A program made the position numbers and the translations under genes. DNA of 64,000 bases, from the NCBI GenBank assembly GCA_033762625.1, contig JANRLI010000002.1, positions 1 to 64,000 on the forward strand, given 5' to 3'. Below are positions 27,215-35,760 of this stretch, piece after piece (the first letter of the stretch is position 1; each line of letters begins with the position of its first letter). The stretch is from Alphaproteobacteria bacterium. GTDB lineage: Bacteria; Pseudomonadota; Alphaproteobacteria; UBA9219; RGZA01. Under the pieces are notes generated by a model. That model had not been told where the DNA came from and searched no databases. It was given only the letters and a program-made list of their open reading frames with translations.

Positions 27215-27844
27215 ATGGCTGGCTTTTTCACCGAAGATGATTTCTTAACAGCGACCGAAGTATCCGCAGAGGTCATGGGGAAGCTGCGCCATTATCATGC
27301 GAAATTATTGGAATGGAACCCGAAGATTAATTTGGTTTCAGCAAGCACCCTTGATGAAGCATGGCAGCGCCATTTCATGGATAGCGCTCAGCTTTACCCT
27401 GTTTACCGCCATTCAGGTGATCAAAACACAACCCTTGCCGATATGGGCAGCGGCGCCGGCTTTCCCGGTATGGTGCTGGCGATTATGGGAGCACCCAACG
27501 TGACCCTGATTGAAAGGGATGTAAGGAAAGCCGCGTTTCTTCGTACCATCGCCGCTGAAACCAAAACCAAGATTAACTTGCTGAACCTCGATATCAAGGA
27601 CGTGACCCTTAAATTTGATGTGATTACCAGCAGGGCTTTGGCTGATCTTTCCGAGCTGCTGGAAATGTCGGAACATATCCGTAAACCATCCACACATTGC
27701 TTGTTTTTAAAGGGGAAAAACCTTGACGCTGAACTCGTAAAAGCGCAAAAAGATTGGACAATGGCGGTGCGCAAAATGGAAAGCGTGACCGACAATGAAG
27801 CCTATATAATCAGGCTTACGGAATTGAAACGAATATCGCCTTAG
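27215..27844 (+). CDS. rsmG: 16S rRNA (guanine-527-N7)-methyltransferase
   Basis: 209 residues, standard length. SAM-binding motif LADMGSGAGFPGMVLAIMG near residue 70, KINLVSASTLDEAWQRHFMD ahead of it and ITSRALADLSELLE in the C-terminal half are typical GidB features. In most alphaproteobacteria rsmG directly follows mnmG; here a 7 kb block intervenes. Confidence 0.96.
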   Translation: MAGFFTEDDFLTATEVSAEVMGKLRHYHAKLLEWNPKINLVSASTLDEAWQRHFMDSAQLYPVYRHSGDQNTTLADMGSGAGFPGMVLAIMGAPNVTLIERDVRKAAFLRTIAAETKTKINLLNLDIKDVTLKFDVITSRALADLSELLEMSEHIRKPSTHCLFLKGKNLDAELVKAQKDWTMAVRKMESVTDNEAYIIRLTELKRISP

Positions 27845-27888
27845 CGCAGATTATGCTGCGTTTTTAGGCAGCATAAAGGGGGCGCGCT

Positions 27889-28716
27889 TTGGTTGAGACT
27901 TTTCCGAACTGTCGCATTATCGCATTAGCAAATCAAAAAGGCGGCGTTGGTAAAACCACAACCGCGGTCAATCTTGCAACGGCCCTTGCTGCGGTTGGCA
28001 AAAAAGTACTGGTCGTGGATGCCGACCCCCAAGGCAACGCATCAACCGGTTTTGGCATTATGCGCTCCAAGCGCGGCATGGGTACGTATGAATTGCTCGC
28101 TGCCGAAGCGCGGGTGAGTGAAGTTGCACAAGCAACCATCATTCCGAATTTATCTATCGTTACATCCTCCACCGCGCTTGCTGGCGCGGAAATCGAATTG
28201 GTTTCTGCTGAACAGCGTGAATACCGATTGCGCAACGGGTTGGAAGAAGCGCGTGATACCTATGATTTTGTACTGATTGATTGCCCGCCGTCACTTAACA
28301 TGCTCACGCTTAACGCACTCGTTGCAGCCGATGACGTGCTGGTGCCTTTGCAATGCGAGTTTTATGCATTGGAAGGTGTATCGCAATTGGTGCGCACCAT
28401 TGAACGCGTAAAGCAGGCATTTAATCCTGATCTGGAAATCGAAGGCGTGGTACTGACCATGTATGACAAGCGCAACGGGCTTTCGGCCACGGTTGAACAT
28501 GATGTGCGCGAATTTTTCGGCGAGAAGGTTTTTGAAACGGTTATTCCGCGCAATGTGCGTGTATCCGAAGCGCCTTCGCACGGCAAACCGGTTCTGGTGT
28601 ATGATTTGAAATGCCCCGGCAGCCAAGCCTATATGCACCTTGCGCGTGAAGTGTTGCTGCGCGACCGCGCCATGCTGGCACAAAAGAAATCAAGTCACGA
28701 ACAACGCGTCGCCTAA
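27889..28716 (+). CDS. parA: Chromosome partitioning ATPase ParA/Soj
   Basis: 275 residues. Deviant Walker A KGGVGKTTTAVNLA at about residue 18, DADPQGNASTGFG, and LIDCPPSLNMLTLNAL. TTG start at 27889 preceded by AAAGGGGG. Works with ParB and parS to segregate the origin region. A 9-bp inverted repeat (TTATGCTGC/GCAGCATAA) at 27851-27875 lies between rsmG and the start. Confidence 0.96.
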   Translation: MVETFPNCRIIALANQKGGVGKTTTAVNLATALAAVGKKVLVVDADPQGNASTGFGIMRSKRGMGTYELLAAEARVSEVAQATIIPNLSIVTSSTALAGAEIELVSAEQREYRLRNGLEEARDTYDFVLIDCPPSLNMLTLNALVAADDVLVPLQCEFYALEGVSQLVRTIERVKQAFNPDLEIEGVVLTMYDKRNGLSATVEHDVREFFGEKVFETVIPRNVRVSEAPSHGKPVLVYDLKCPGSQAYMHLAREVLLRDRAMLAQKKSSHEQRVA

Positions 28717-28750
28717 GTTTTTTAACGAGCTTTTTTTAAAAAGATAGACC

Positions 28751-29776
28751 ATGACAAATCCATTGCGGAACCCCCAAGGAAACAACACGATGAACGCCCC
28801 CATTTCCCAACAGAACAATCCCGCCAAGCCAGCGCGTTTAGGCAAGGGTCTATCAGCGATTTTTGCCGATGAAGATCCAACCGCACCTGACCAAACCGGC
28901 AATCCGCGTACATTGCCCGTTACCCAGATTTACCCCAACGCCAAACAGCCGCGTAAGATTTTTGACAAGGCTGCACTGGATGATTTAACCGCGAGCATCA
29001 AGGAAAAGGGCATTTTGCAACCCATTTTGGTGCGCCCGCATCCTGATAAATCGAATGCCTATGAAATCGTGGCCGGTGAACGCCGCTGGCGCGCATCGCA
29101 GCAAGCGCAATTGCATGAAGTGCCGGTAATTATCCGCGACATCAAAGACCGCGATGCGCTGGAATTCGCGCTGATTGAAAACATGCAGCGCGATGATTTA
29201 ACGCCGATGGAAGAAGCAGAAACCTTCCAGCGGTTGACATCCGAATTCGGCCACAGCCAGGAAGAGATTGGTACGGCGCTGGGTAAATCACGTACCTATA
29301 TCGCCAACACGCTTCGCTTGCTGCAATTGCCTGATGCAGTAAAGCAATTGATGCGCGATCATAAAACACTGACCGCAAGCCATGCGCGCGCATTGCTTTC
29401 GGCGAAAAACCCGCTGGCACTAGCCAATGAAGTGGTGCAAAGCGGATTATCGGTGCGCCAGACCGAAAACCTTGCCAAGACCAGCCATGATGAAAAAGGC
29501 ATAGCGGCGGGCGAGGGCGGCAAGCGTAAACCGCAACTGCAACTGCCGAAAACGGCACGCAAAGGCAGCGCGGTACAACGTGGCCAAGCCGCGCGCACCA
29601 TTACCAGCAATGACAGCGCCGATATTAAAGCACTGGAGCGTGAAGTATCCTCATGGCTCGGGCTTAAAGTCGCGCTCACCCAAAAGGGGGATGGCGGCAA
29701 ATTGCTGATTGAATATCAGACGCTGGACCAGTTGGAAGACGTGCTGAAACGCCTTTCAATTCCACCTAAGGAATAG
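28751..29776 (+). CDS. parB: Chromosome partitioning protein ParB/Spo0J
   Basis: 341 residues. N-terminal CTPase domain with NAKQPRKIFDKAALDDL and GERRWRASQQAQ; helix-turn-helix SQEEIGTALGKSRTYIANTL; C-terminal dimerisation region LEREVSSWLGLKVAL. An in-frame ATG at 28790 after AAGGA could be the true start. Its target sites are probably the two parS copies around mnmG, 9-11 kb upstream. Confidence 0.96.
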   Translation: MTNPLRNPQGNNTMNAPISQQNNPAKPARLGKGLSAIFADEDPTAPDQTGNPRTLPVTQIYPNAKQPRKIFDKAALDDLTASIKEKGILQPILVRPHPDKSNAYEIVAGERRWRASQQAQLHEVPVIIRDIKDRDALEFALIENMQRDDLTPMEEAETFQRLTSEFGHSQEEIGTALGKSRTYIANTLRLLQLPDAVKQLMRDHKTLTASHARALLSAKNPLALANEVVQSGLSVRQTENLAKTSHDEKGIAAGEGGKRKPQLQLPKTARKGSAVQRGQAARTITSNDSADIKALEREVSSWLGLKVALTQKGDGGKLLIEYQTLDQLEDVLKRLSIPPKE

Positions 29777-29802
29777 GCCGCGAAAAACAACTGATTGATT
29801 TC

Positions 29803-30066
29803 TTAGCGTGTGCCCGGCATGTAAATCGGCCTAATGCCATATGCGCCTGTGCGCGTATCAAATCCGGCGGCGCCATGGGTAACGGTTTTACCGCCAAGGG
29901 TTGCATAACCATTCACATTGAATAATTGACGTGTCGCCAAATCAGATGCCCAACCATTCTTGAAATCAAGTTCGGCAGTCTGGATCATTGGCTCAACTTT
30001 AGCTGGTTTTGCAGCAACCCGTTCGGTCATACCGCTAAAATTCGTTATAAAAGCATCTACAGCCAT
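29803..30066 (-). CDS. Small hypothetical protein
   Basis: 87 residues, MAVDAFITNFSGMTERVAAK at the N-terminus, Gly- and Thr-rich C-terminus. No motif recognised. Convergent with parB (26 bp). Confidence 0.5.
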   Translation of the reverse strand: MAVDAFITNFSGMTERVAAKPAKVEPMIQTAELDFKNGWASDLATRQLFNVNGYATLGGKTVTHGAAGFDTRTGAYGIRPIYMPGTR

Positions 30067-30170
30067 GAAAGCACCCGATAAATAAAATGGAATATGGGTG
30101 CATCATAGAAAATTATGATTACAGCGACGTTAATGATGGTGCGGATTTAGTTTGAATTTTATGGATGAGA

Positions 30171-30656
30171 TTAAGCTACGTCTGTGCCGGGTTCTGTGGG
30201 TTTAATATCGCGCACCAGATGCGGGCGGCCCGCCACAATAACCGTTGATTTGAATTGGTGATTAGCCGCTTTGGGCAAGGCCGCCAAAACTTCGGCAACC
30301 GGTTGGTTTACAAGCACAAAACGCTCCCGGCCATTTATCTTCCATGCGATTTTGGTTTGTTGCTCTGGATGCGACCGTTCTTCAGCTTCAACTGCCGTGA
30401 TGGTGTAATGCGCATAAGCAGGGTTCACCGCCACCATGCCTTCACGCGCCGTAAAGGTTACAAATTCGAGCGCGGCGGCTAATTCTTTTACGCTGCGTCT
30501 GGCGGGGATTTGCCCGACATCACGGACATGCACAATCGCTTGTGCGGTATATGGAATTTTACTGGTGTCGAAAAATGAAAATTCGTTGTAAGGCCGGATA
30601 AGCATGATGCCGTCTGTTGAAACAGCTGCGCCATTAATCTTCGTACGATGCGGCAT
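30171..30656 (-). CDS. Hypothetical protein
   Basis: About 161 residues. The start at 30656 (MPHRTKINGAAVS) follows GGGGAGC on the reverse strand, so the open 8 codons before it are probably untranslated. Mixed alpha/beta, no signal peptide, no recognised family. It forms with the gene at 29803 a small reverse-strand pair. Confidence 0.62.
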   Translation of the reverse strand: MPHRTKINGAAVSTDGIMLIRPYNEFSFFDTSKIPYTAQAIVHVRDVGQIPARRSVKELAAALEFVTFTAREGMVAVNPAYAHYTITAVEAEERSHPEQQTKIAWKINGRERFVLVNQPVAEVLAALPKAANHQFKSTVIVAGRPHLVRDIKPTEPGTDVA

Positions 30657-30850
30657 TACAAGCTCCCCTTTATTACTCAATAGCGAATTGGGTTTAGGAC
30701 GGTATGAAAAGCGTAACCGTAAGGCACGAAACTAAAAAGGGAGAAGTGTTTAACCCAAGCAGAAAGGGAAAAAATGAAAGTAATAAGCCCTCTATTCATT
30801 AATGGCTTGGGCACTTATAAGGAGCGGGACATATTTAAAAAGAGGCATAA

Positions 30851-31078
30851 ATGGCAAGAAAACCCGTTGTTATTCAAGACGTTCCCGCAGATGTCGCCGC
30901 GCGCATCGCCGATGAAATGGTGGAACTAACCCAATCCCGTACACCCGATGCTACGGATGGCGAAGCCTTCGAGCCGCATATGAATAATGCCGCTTCGCCA
31001 AATCTTGGGCCGCGCCGTCCATCCCGATTACCGCCAAAGCCAACACCGCGGTACCGCACCTTTGACGATATCAACTAA
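30851..31078 (+). CDS. Small hypothetical protein
   Basis: 75 residues, proline- and arginine-rich toward the C-terminus (GPRRPSRLPPKPTPRYRT), probably partly disordered. ATG preceded by a region with the GAAACTAAAA...GTGTTTAAC motif at 30727-30754. Function unknown; its 3' end overlaps the smr stop by 4 bp. Confidence 0.55.
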   Translation: MARKPVVIQDVPADVAARIADEMVELTQSRTPDATDGEAFEPHMNNAASPNLGPRRPSRLPPKPTPRYRTFDDIN

Positions 31079-31641
31079 CGCTTCTTTAGGGTGATAATAA
31101 ACGCACCCGCACCGCCTAATTCGCGCGGCGCGGGCGCTATGCCTGAAATATGCTGTGCGCTTGCCGCATGTGCAGCAAGCCATCGTGATAAGTTCTTCTG
31201 CAATACACCTTCGCTATTCGAAGCACTGCCTTTTCCCGTAATAATCAGAACAGTTTTTAAACCGCGCGCAACACTTTGCGCGATGAAGGCGATGGCTTTG
31301 CGATATGCCGTATCCTGCGTTAGTCCGTGCAGGTCCAGCCGTGCATCGATGGTGCGTTTCTTGTGTTTGATGTTTGAAAATACATCGGCCGCAATAGCGG
31401 GTAATTCGTGTGGTGCTTTTTTAACTGCGGGTTTTGCAATGGGCGTATGGGCTATCGCGTGCCACTTTTTCTTGAACGCTTCGTGTGATGATTTGGTGGA
31501 AGGTGGCAATTCCGGCTCTGCGTCCGCTTTGTGTTGGCGTTTTTTCTGATGCTTTTCGGTTTTCTTGTGCGGCTCGATCACTGACGTCGCATGCTTCCAC
31601 AACGCGCGGTCTTCATCCGTTAAATACGATTTCTTTTTCAT
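31075..31641 (-). CDS. Smr domain protein
   Basis: About 188 residues. The C-terminal Smr domain is clear: ARLDLHGLTQDTAYRKAIAF (LDLHG motif) and VLIITGKGSASNSEGVL (TGxG motif), associated with nuclease activity in MutS2 and SmrA/B. N-terminal half is basic and disordered. Together with mltA and the TimA-like gene it keeps an old alphaproteobacterial order, though an outer-membrane gene now sits between smr and mltA. Confidence 0.88.
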   Translation of the reverse strand: MKKKSYLTDEDRALWKHATSVIEPHKKTEKHQKKRQHKADAEPELPPSTKSSHEAFKKKWHAIAHTPIAKPAVKKAPHELPAIAADVFSNIKHKKRTIDARLDLHGLTQDTAYRKAIAFIAQSVARGLKTVLIITGKGSASNSEGVLQKNLSRWLAAHAASAQHISGIAPAPRELGGAGAFIITLKKR

Positions 31642-31681
31642 AAGTTTCACATGTTTTGGGCGAACCCTCTGCGCTCTTATT

Positions 31682-31734
31682 CGTCATTCGCTCTGCGCCT
31701 TCTTGTTAAAACAAGCGGCGCAACCGCTCGGACG
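31682..31734. repeat. Palindromic element, family A, upstream of smr
   Basis: Arms TCATTCGCTCTGCGCC and GGCGCAACCGCTCGGACG enclose an additional pair CTTGT-TAAA-ACAAG, so the stem is longer than average. A partial second left arm (CGAACCCTCTGCGC, 31661-31674) lies just before it. Confidence 0.85.
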
Positions 31735-31762
31735 AAGTTGGTGCAACCGGCCCTGCCCTAAT

Positions 31763-31795
31763 AAAAAACCCCGGTATTGCTACCGGGGCTTAGAT
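31763..31795 (-). terminator. Rho-independent terminator of the outer-membrane gene
   Basis: On the reverse strand CCCCGGTAGCAATACCGGGG followed by TTTTTTA, about 20 bp beyond the stop of the gene ending at 31816. Confidence 0.85.
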
Positions 31796-31815
31796 TAGTT
31801 CACCTGCATCCGCGA

Positions 31816-33480
31816 TTAAAGATTATTGCGGAAGCCAATCATGATGACGTGCTTGCTTAAATCGGTTGTTGTAGAGGTTCCATCGCCTGCTTTCAGGGTC
31901 AAACCGGTGTTCTGCTGATAACGGTAACCGAAATCAACCATTGAGCTGTTGGAAAGGTTGATACCGAGCCCTGCCATCATCTGCCATACAAAGCCGACAT
32001 CATTATCATCCATCACCACGCCGGTTGGGCCGGTACCAAGGCGATCAAAATCGCTGTAGCCCAAACCGATACCGCCGCCAAGGTAGGGCGAGAGATAGCG
32101 GTTAGCGCGGAAATCAAGATAACCATTGGCCATTAAATCAAGGCTGCGCACAAACCCATATGCAGCAGGGTCGGTGAATTTGGTTGCACCAATTTTATGG
32201 CTGTCAACCAAGGCCTGATCATAGGTCAGCTCGATTTCAGCGCGCGGCGCAAGCCAGCTATTGAATGATTTGAACTCGTAACCTGCGGCGGTGCCAAGCT
32301 GCCAACCGGTTTCAAATTCCTGTTCCACTTTGCTTCCACCGAAATTGAAACTGGTGCCTTGCGGAATGGTAAGGCCAGAGCGAATGGCGAGATACCATGG
32401 GCTGCTGGTGGTTGGATCAAACGCCATGGATGCATCGCCGGACCGCGTTGACGCAGCCGATGCTGTTGGTTGCGGATAGCTGTCTTGCTGAACAGCAAAT
32501 GCTGTGGACGGCGAATAGATTTGCGTCTGGGTTGTATAGCCTTGCGGTGCATAACCTTGTGCGGGTTGCTGCGAGGCATAGGTATAGGCTTGCGCCTGTG
32601 ACTGCTGCGCAGCGTCTTGTCCAACGGGTACTTGCGCATATTGCGGCTGTGCATCCGCTGGCGATTGATAGCCGTAATTTGGCGCAGTGTAGGATGGCGC
32701 GGACACAGGCGCGTTCGATGCCACCTGATAGGATGACTGGGTGGACGAAGTGCCGTCATAGGTCGGCGACGCCGTGATGCTGCCGGCTGGCGCTGAATAG
32801 GTCGGGCTTGGATAAGTTGTAACTGGAACTTGTGCGGTTACAGCCGGCGTGGTCATGGATGGCGGCTGGTAGCTTGGAGGTTGCACGCTAACCGATGGTG
32901 CTTGATAGCCCGCAGAATAATTCGGTGCGCTTGCTGTTGGCGCTTGACCACCGTACGCGTAAGCTTGGGTTTGCACATAGCCCGAACCTGCAGGTGCGGT
33001 CATAGATTGTGAATATGGGGTTTGTTGTGCGTTTGGTGCGGCACCATAGGGTTGTGGCTGCGCGCCTGCTTGGCCGCCATTTACAACATAGCCCACGCTG
33101 GATGCTTGCGGCGTAGTTGTGCCATAGGATGAGATGCGTGTTGCAGGAAGATAGGTTGGAACAACACCGTATTGCGCGGTTGTTACTGGATGCGGCGTTG
33201 CTTGGCCATAGCTAACGGCGCCTTGTGAACCATATTGTGAACCATATTGGCCCGAATATTGATTGAGCGGCGCATAACCTTGTTGCGCTTGAAACGATGG
33301 CATCATCATGGATTGGGGTTGTGGCGGTGGCAATGGAACAGTGCCATAGCCATAAGGGTCGATATTCGATGCCGAATAATTTTGTGCGAGAACAGGCGCA
33401 CTAAAAATAAAGGGGGTGAAAAATGAAAGCGCTAAAATAGAAACGGATTTGAGTAATAATTTTTTTGGCAGGATGGGCAT
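31816..33480 (-). CDS. Outer-membrane beta-barrel protein with long Gln/Pro/Tyr/Ser-rich region
   Basis: 554 residues. Signal peptide at the N-terminus (SILALSFFTPFIFSAPVLAQ). Residues about 35-360 are low complexity, rich in Q, P, Y, S, A and T, with short tandem pieces such as QYGSQYGSQG. The C-terminal about 190 residues look like an OmpA/porin-type barrel (SPWYLAIRSGLTIPQG, ANRYLSPYLGGGIGLGYSDF, MVDFGYRYQQNTGL) ending in Leu. The extended part may span the periplasm or be surface-exposed; function unknown. It interrupts the smr-mltA order. Confidence 0.8.
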   Translation of the reverse strand: MPILPKKLLLKSVSILALSFFTPFIFSAPVLAQNYSASNIDPYGYGTVPLPPPQPQSMMMPSFQAQQGYAPLNQYSGQYGSQYGSQGAVSYGQATPHPVTTAQYGVVPTYLPATRISSYGTTTPQASSVGYVVNGGQAGAQPQPYGAAPNAQQTPYSQSMTAPAGSGYVQTQAYAYGGQAPTASAPNYSAGYQAPSVSVQPPSYQPPSMTTPAVTAQVPVTTYPSPTYSAPAGSITASPTYDGTSSTQSSYQVASNAPVSAPSYTAPNYGYQSPADAQPQYAQVPVGQDAAQQSQAQAYTYASQQPAQGYAPQGYTTQTQIYSPSTAFAVQQDSYPQPTASAASTRSGDASMAFDPTTSSPWYLAIRSGLTIPQGTSFNFGGSKVEQEFETGWQLGTAAGYEFKSFNSWLAPRAEIELTYDQALVDSHKIGATKFTDPAAYGFVRSLDLMANGYLDFRANRYLSPYLGGGIGLGYSDFDRLGTGPTGVVMDDNDVGFVWQMMAGLGINLSNSSMVDFGYRYQQNTGLTLKAGDGTSTTTDLSKHVIMIGFRNNL

Positions 33481-33647
33481 GATTTCCTCGTGAGTGGGGG
33501 CCTTAGAGTAACGTGTTTGAAGCGGATTTTCTGAATAAAAAATAGAAACTGAATTTGGCGGCGTATCGCTTAGCGGTCAAGCGGAACATTCCGTTTTAGC
33601 CCAAAAAATATGTTAATAATAAAGGGGTTAAGATGGTGCACAGTGTT

Positions 33648-33730
33648 GTCCGCCCGCATTAGCGGGCGAGACCGCAGGATTATCTTCTGGCGCGGTCTTT
33701 GGTTACCTGATTAAGTCTTAATCAGGTAAC
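33648..33730. repeat. Tandem inverted repeats overlapping the mltA 3' end
   Basis: Three hairpins in a row: CGCCCGC-ATTA-GCGGGCG, a GACCGC...GCGGTC arm pair, and a 13-bp inverted repeat GTTACCTGATTAA/TTAATCAGGTAAC at 33702-33730. The last one includes the final codons and stop of mltA. No T tract follows, so a standard terminator is not shown. Confidence 0.7.
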
Positions 33731-34608
33731 AATACCCACATTTCGCCTTGCGCATTCATCGCGCCAGCGAGCGCTCCAGCGGCATCGCCAGAGCCAAAAT
33801 AAATATCTCCGCGAATGGTGCCACGAATGGCCGAACCCTTATCGGCTGTGCGTAATTTGCGAATAAAAGGCTTGTTTTGTTCAATTGGATGAGTGGTAGC
33901 CACAATGACATCAAGCCCATAGGGCCAGGTGCTGTCATCAATCGCAAGGCTGGCTTCGGGTGTTAACACTTCGCCGCTTGCGCCAATCGGGCCAGCTCCA
34001 TCAATCATCTTAAAGAAGATGAAGGACGCATTGGAACAAAACACGTCCACTTGTTGTTCGGGGTTGGCGCGCAGCCAAGCCTTGATCGATTGCATGGTGA
34101 TGGGCAATGGCCCAGATGATGTTTGAAAGGCGCCCATATCCTTCAACGTCTTGCCAATCGCGGTATAGGGGTGGCCCGATTTGGCGGCAAACCCTATGCG
34201 AACTATATGCTCAGACGCCGCAAGGCTTCGCTCGCATAAGCTCGCGGGACTGCGGTCGCAGTCCTCATCATGCAGCAGCACAGCAGCGCTGCCTTGCACA
34301 TGCGCAAAAAATAAATCCACCGCATCATCCGTGTACAACAGTTCAAGGTTTTGTCCATCGAGGGCGCCATTGGCAACATCACGTCGTGTTACCTTGGGCG
34401 TGACAGATGGTGCTCTGTACACCGCGTGGATATAGGGGTGTTTTTTGGTGCGGCTGCCGCGCAGCAAGGGTTCAAAATATCCGGTAAACAGGCCTTTTGT
34501 TGCGCCATGTTCATCAACAACGCGGTACGGGATCAACCCCGCCTCGGGCACATGCGGAACATCATTCCAAGAAACTTTTTTTAGAAATTTCCTGAAATCT
34601 GTCGCCAC
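33718..34608 (-). CDS. mltA: MltA-like lytic transglycosylase, short N-terminus, in-frame repeat insertion
   Basis: 296 residues. MltA features: LFTGYFEPLLRGSRT near residue 40, VQGSAAVLL, GHPYTAIGKTL and the C-terminal RTADKGSAIRGTIRGDIYFGSG with the probable catalytic Asp. Family members cleave peptidoglycan to 1,6-anhydro ends. This frame lacks the usual about 100 N-terminal residues and any signal peptide; a stop lies 3 bp before the GTG start, where the MAPEG gene ends. Residues about 115-129 (CDRSPASLCERSLAA) are encoded by a family B palindromic element. Export and activity are therefore uncertain; it could be a degraded copy. Confidence 0.82.
   Translation of the reverse strand: MATDFRKFLKKVSWNDVPHVPEAGLIPYRVVDEHGATKGLFTGYFEPLLRGSRTKKHPYIHAVYRAPSVTPKVTRRDVANGALDGQNLELLYTDDAVDLFFAHVQGSAAVLLHDEDCDRSPASLCERSLAASEHIVRIGFAAKSGHPYTAIGKTLKDMGAFQTSSGPLPITMQSIKAWLRANPEQQVDVFCSNASFIFFKMIDGAGPIGASGEVLTPEASLAIDDSTWPYGLDVIVATTHPIEQNKPFIRKLRTADKGSAIRGTIRGDIYFGSGDAAGALAGAMNAQGEMWVLLPD
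34224..34265. repeat. Palindromic element, family B, inside mltA
   Basis: Stem GGACTGC-GGTC-GCAGTCC next to GGCTTCGCTCGCATAAGC. Near copy of 3696-3739 in reverse orientation, with compensatory stem differences. Adds about 20 codons between VQGSAAVLL and HIVRIGFA. Confidence 0.85.
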
Positions 34609-34611
34609 GTT

Positions 34612-35028
34612 CTAGTGGATGTAGCCGAGCAGAATTCCGCCAAGCGTGAACTGGCATGCCACACCGACGATGAAGGAAAGCGTGCGAAGAAAAGGAACGC
34701 CAAGGGTATAAAGCACGTAATGCGCCGCGCGCGCATAGAAATAGATTTGGCAGGCAAGTGCAGAGGTTGAATTGCCAAAGCCGGAAAAATTCACAATCAG
34801 CACCAGCGTTGCAAATACCACCAGATTTTCAACCGCGTTGTAATGTGCGCGTTTCGCGCGCTGCGCCCAATGTGCGCTTAATACGGTATCGCCAAACCGG
34901 TCCGTGAATGCCTGAACCGGACCAAGCTGGATGATAAGCCGCGCAATATAGGGAACCCACATCGCCGCGGTCATCAGTGCCGTTAGGGTAAGCCAGAACA
35001 ATTCAGGTGAAAGGGAAGGGGTTGTCAT
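34612..35028 (-). CDS. MAPEG family membrane protein
   Basis: 138 residues, four predicted membrane helices (FWLTLTALMTAAMWVPYIAR, VVFATLVLIVNFSGF, YFYARAAHYVLYTLG, FIVGVACQFTLGGILL). RAKRAHYNAVENLVVFA and YFYARAAHYVLY are MAPEG signature segments; family members include glutathione S-transferases of membranes, but many bacterial ones are uncharacterised. Located between the TimA-like gene and mltA, which are neighbours elsewhere. Confidence 0.9.
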   Translation of the reverse strand: MTTPSLSPELFWLTLTALMTAAMWVPYIARLIIQLGPVQAFTDRFGDTVLSAHWAQRAKRAHYNAVENLVVFATLVLIVNFSGFGNSTSALACQIYFYARAAHYVLYTLGVPFLRTLSFIVGVACQFTLGGILLGYIH

Positions 35029-35037
35029 GAACAGCTC

Positions 35038-35760
35038 CTATTCTGATTTGGTTTCAGCAAGTTGCCAGTTGGGATTGGTGGATTTGGTATCGCGTTTGAA
35101 TGTCCAGATATCGGTCAGGCGTTCAAGTTCGCGCCCCGGATCCTTGAGCAGCGTCCCGTTCTTGTCATAGACCATTTTTGATTGGTCGCTGACGCATTGC
35201 ACGGTAATGAGCGCATAGCTTCCATCCATCGCGGCGCCAATCAAATCCATATCGCGGATGATGACGGTTTTCATTTCCCAGCGCTCGCCCTGCAATTCGC
35301 GCGCTGAAATCGCGTTTTCAAACGCTACATACAGTTTGGGCGTGAGCAGGTTCTTCAAGGTCCCGCGTTCACCGGCCGCAAAGGCGCGCACGATAATTTC
35401 AAAGGCAAGCCGCGCACCTTTTAAAAAGCTGCGCTCATCAAAGCTGGGATCGGCGCGCTGAATAGAAAAAAGTGCGCCGGCCAAAGATTCCTGCGCGGGC
35501 TCTGCGGCAAAGGGCTGGCCGGGAACGGGTGGTTGCAGACCAATAACTTTTTGCGTCGCCAGCGGCAAGGCCAGCAAATCATCCTTGCTGGCTTGCGGTT
35601 GGGCTGGTTTCTCGCCAGACGGAGGGGTGGGTTTTTGCGCAAAGGGATTACCCGCGCGCCATGACGGGCGGTTGCTTTCATTCCCGTCGCGCTGACCAAG
35701 AATGGTGTAGAGCCGGTAAATCAAAATGCCTGCGATGACTGCGTAAATCAGGGTTTCCAA
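35038..35760 (-). CDS. Tim44/TimA family protein
   Basis: 240 residues. N-terminal membrane anchor ETLIYAVIAGILIYRLY, a proline-rich linker, then the Tim44-like domain (FLKGARLAFEIIVRAFAAGE, LKNLLTPKLYVAFENAI, DIWTFKRDTKSTNPNWQL). Related to mitochondrial Tim44; in alphaproteobacteria this is an inner-membrane protein often found beside secB and mltA. TTG start preceded by AAAGG. Confidence 0.9.
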   Translation of the reverse strand: METLIYAVIAGILIYRLYTILGQRDGNESNRPSWRAGNPFAQKPTPPSGEKPAQPQASKDDLLALPLATQKVIGLQPPVPGQPFAAEPAQESLAGALFSIQRADPSFDERSFLKGARLAFEIIVRAFAAGERGTLKNLLTPKLYVAFENAISARELQGERWEMKTVIIRDMDLIGAAMDGSYALITVQCVSDQSKMVYDKNGTLLKDPGRELERLTDIWTFKRDTKSTNPNWQLAETKSE

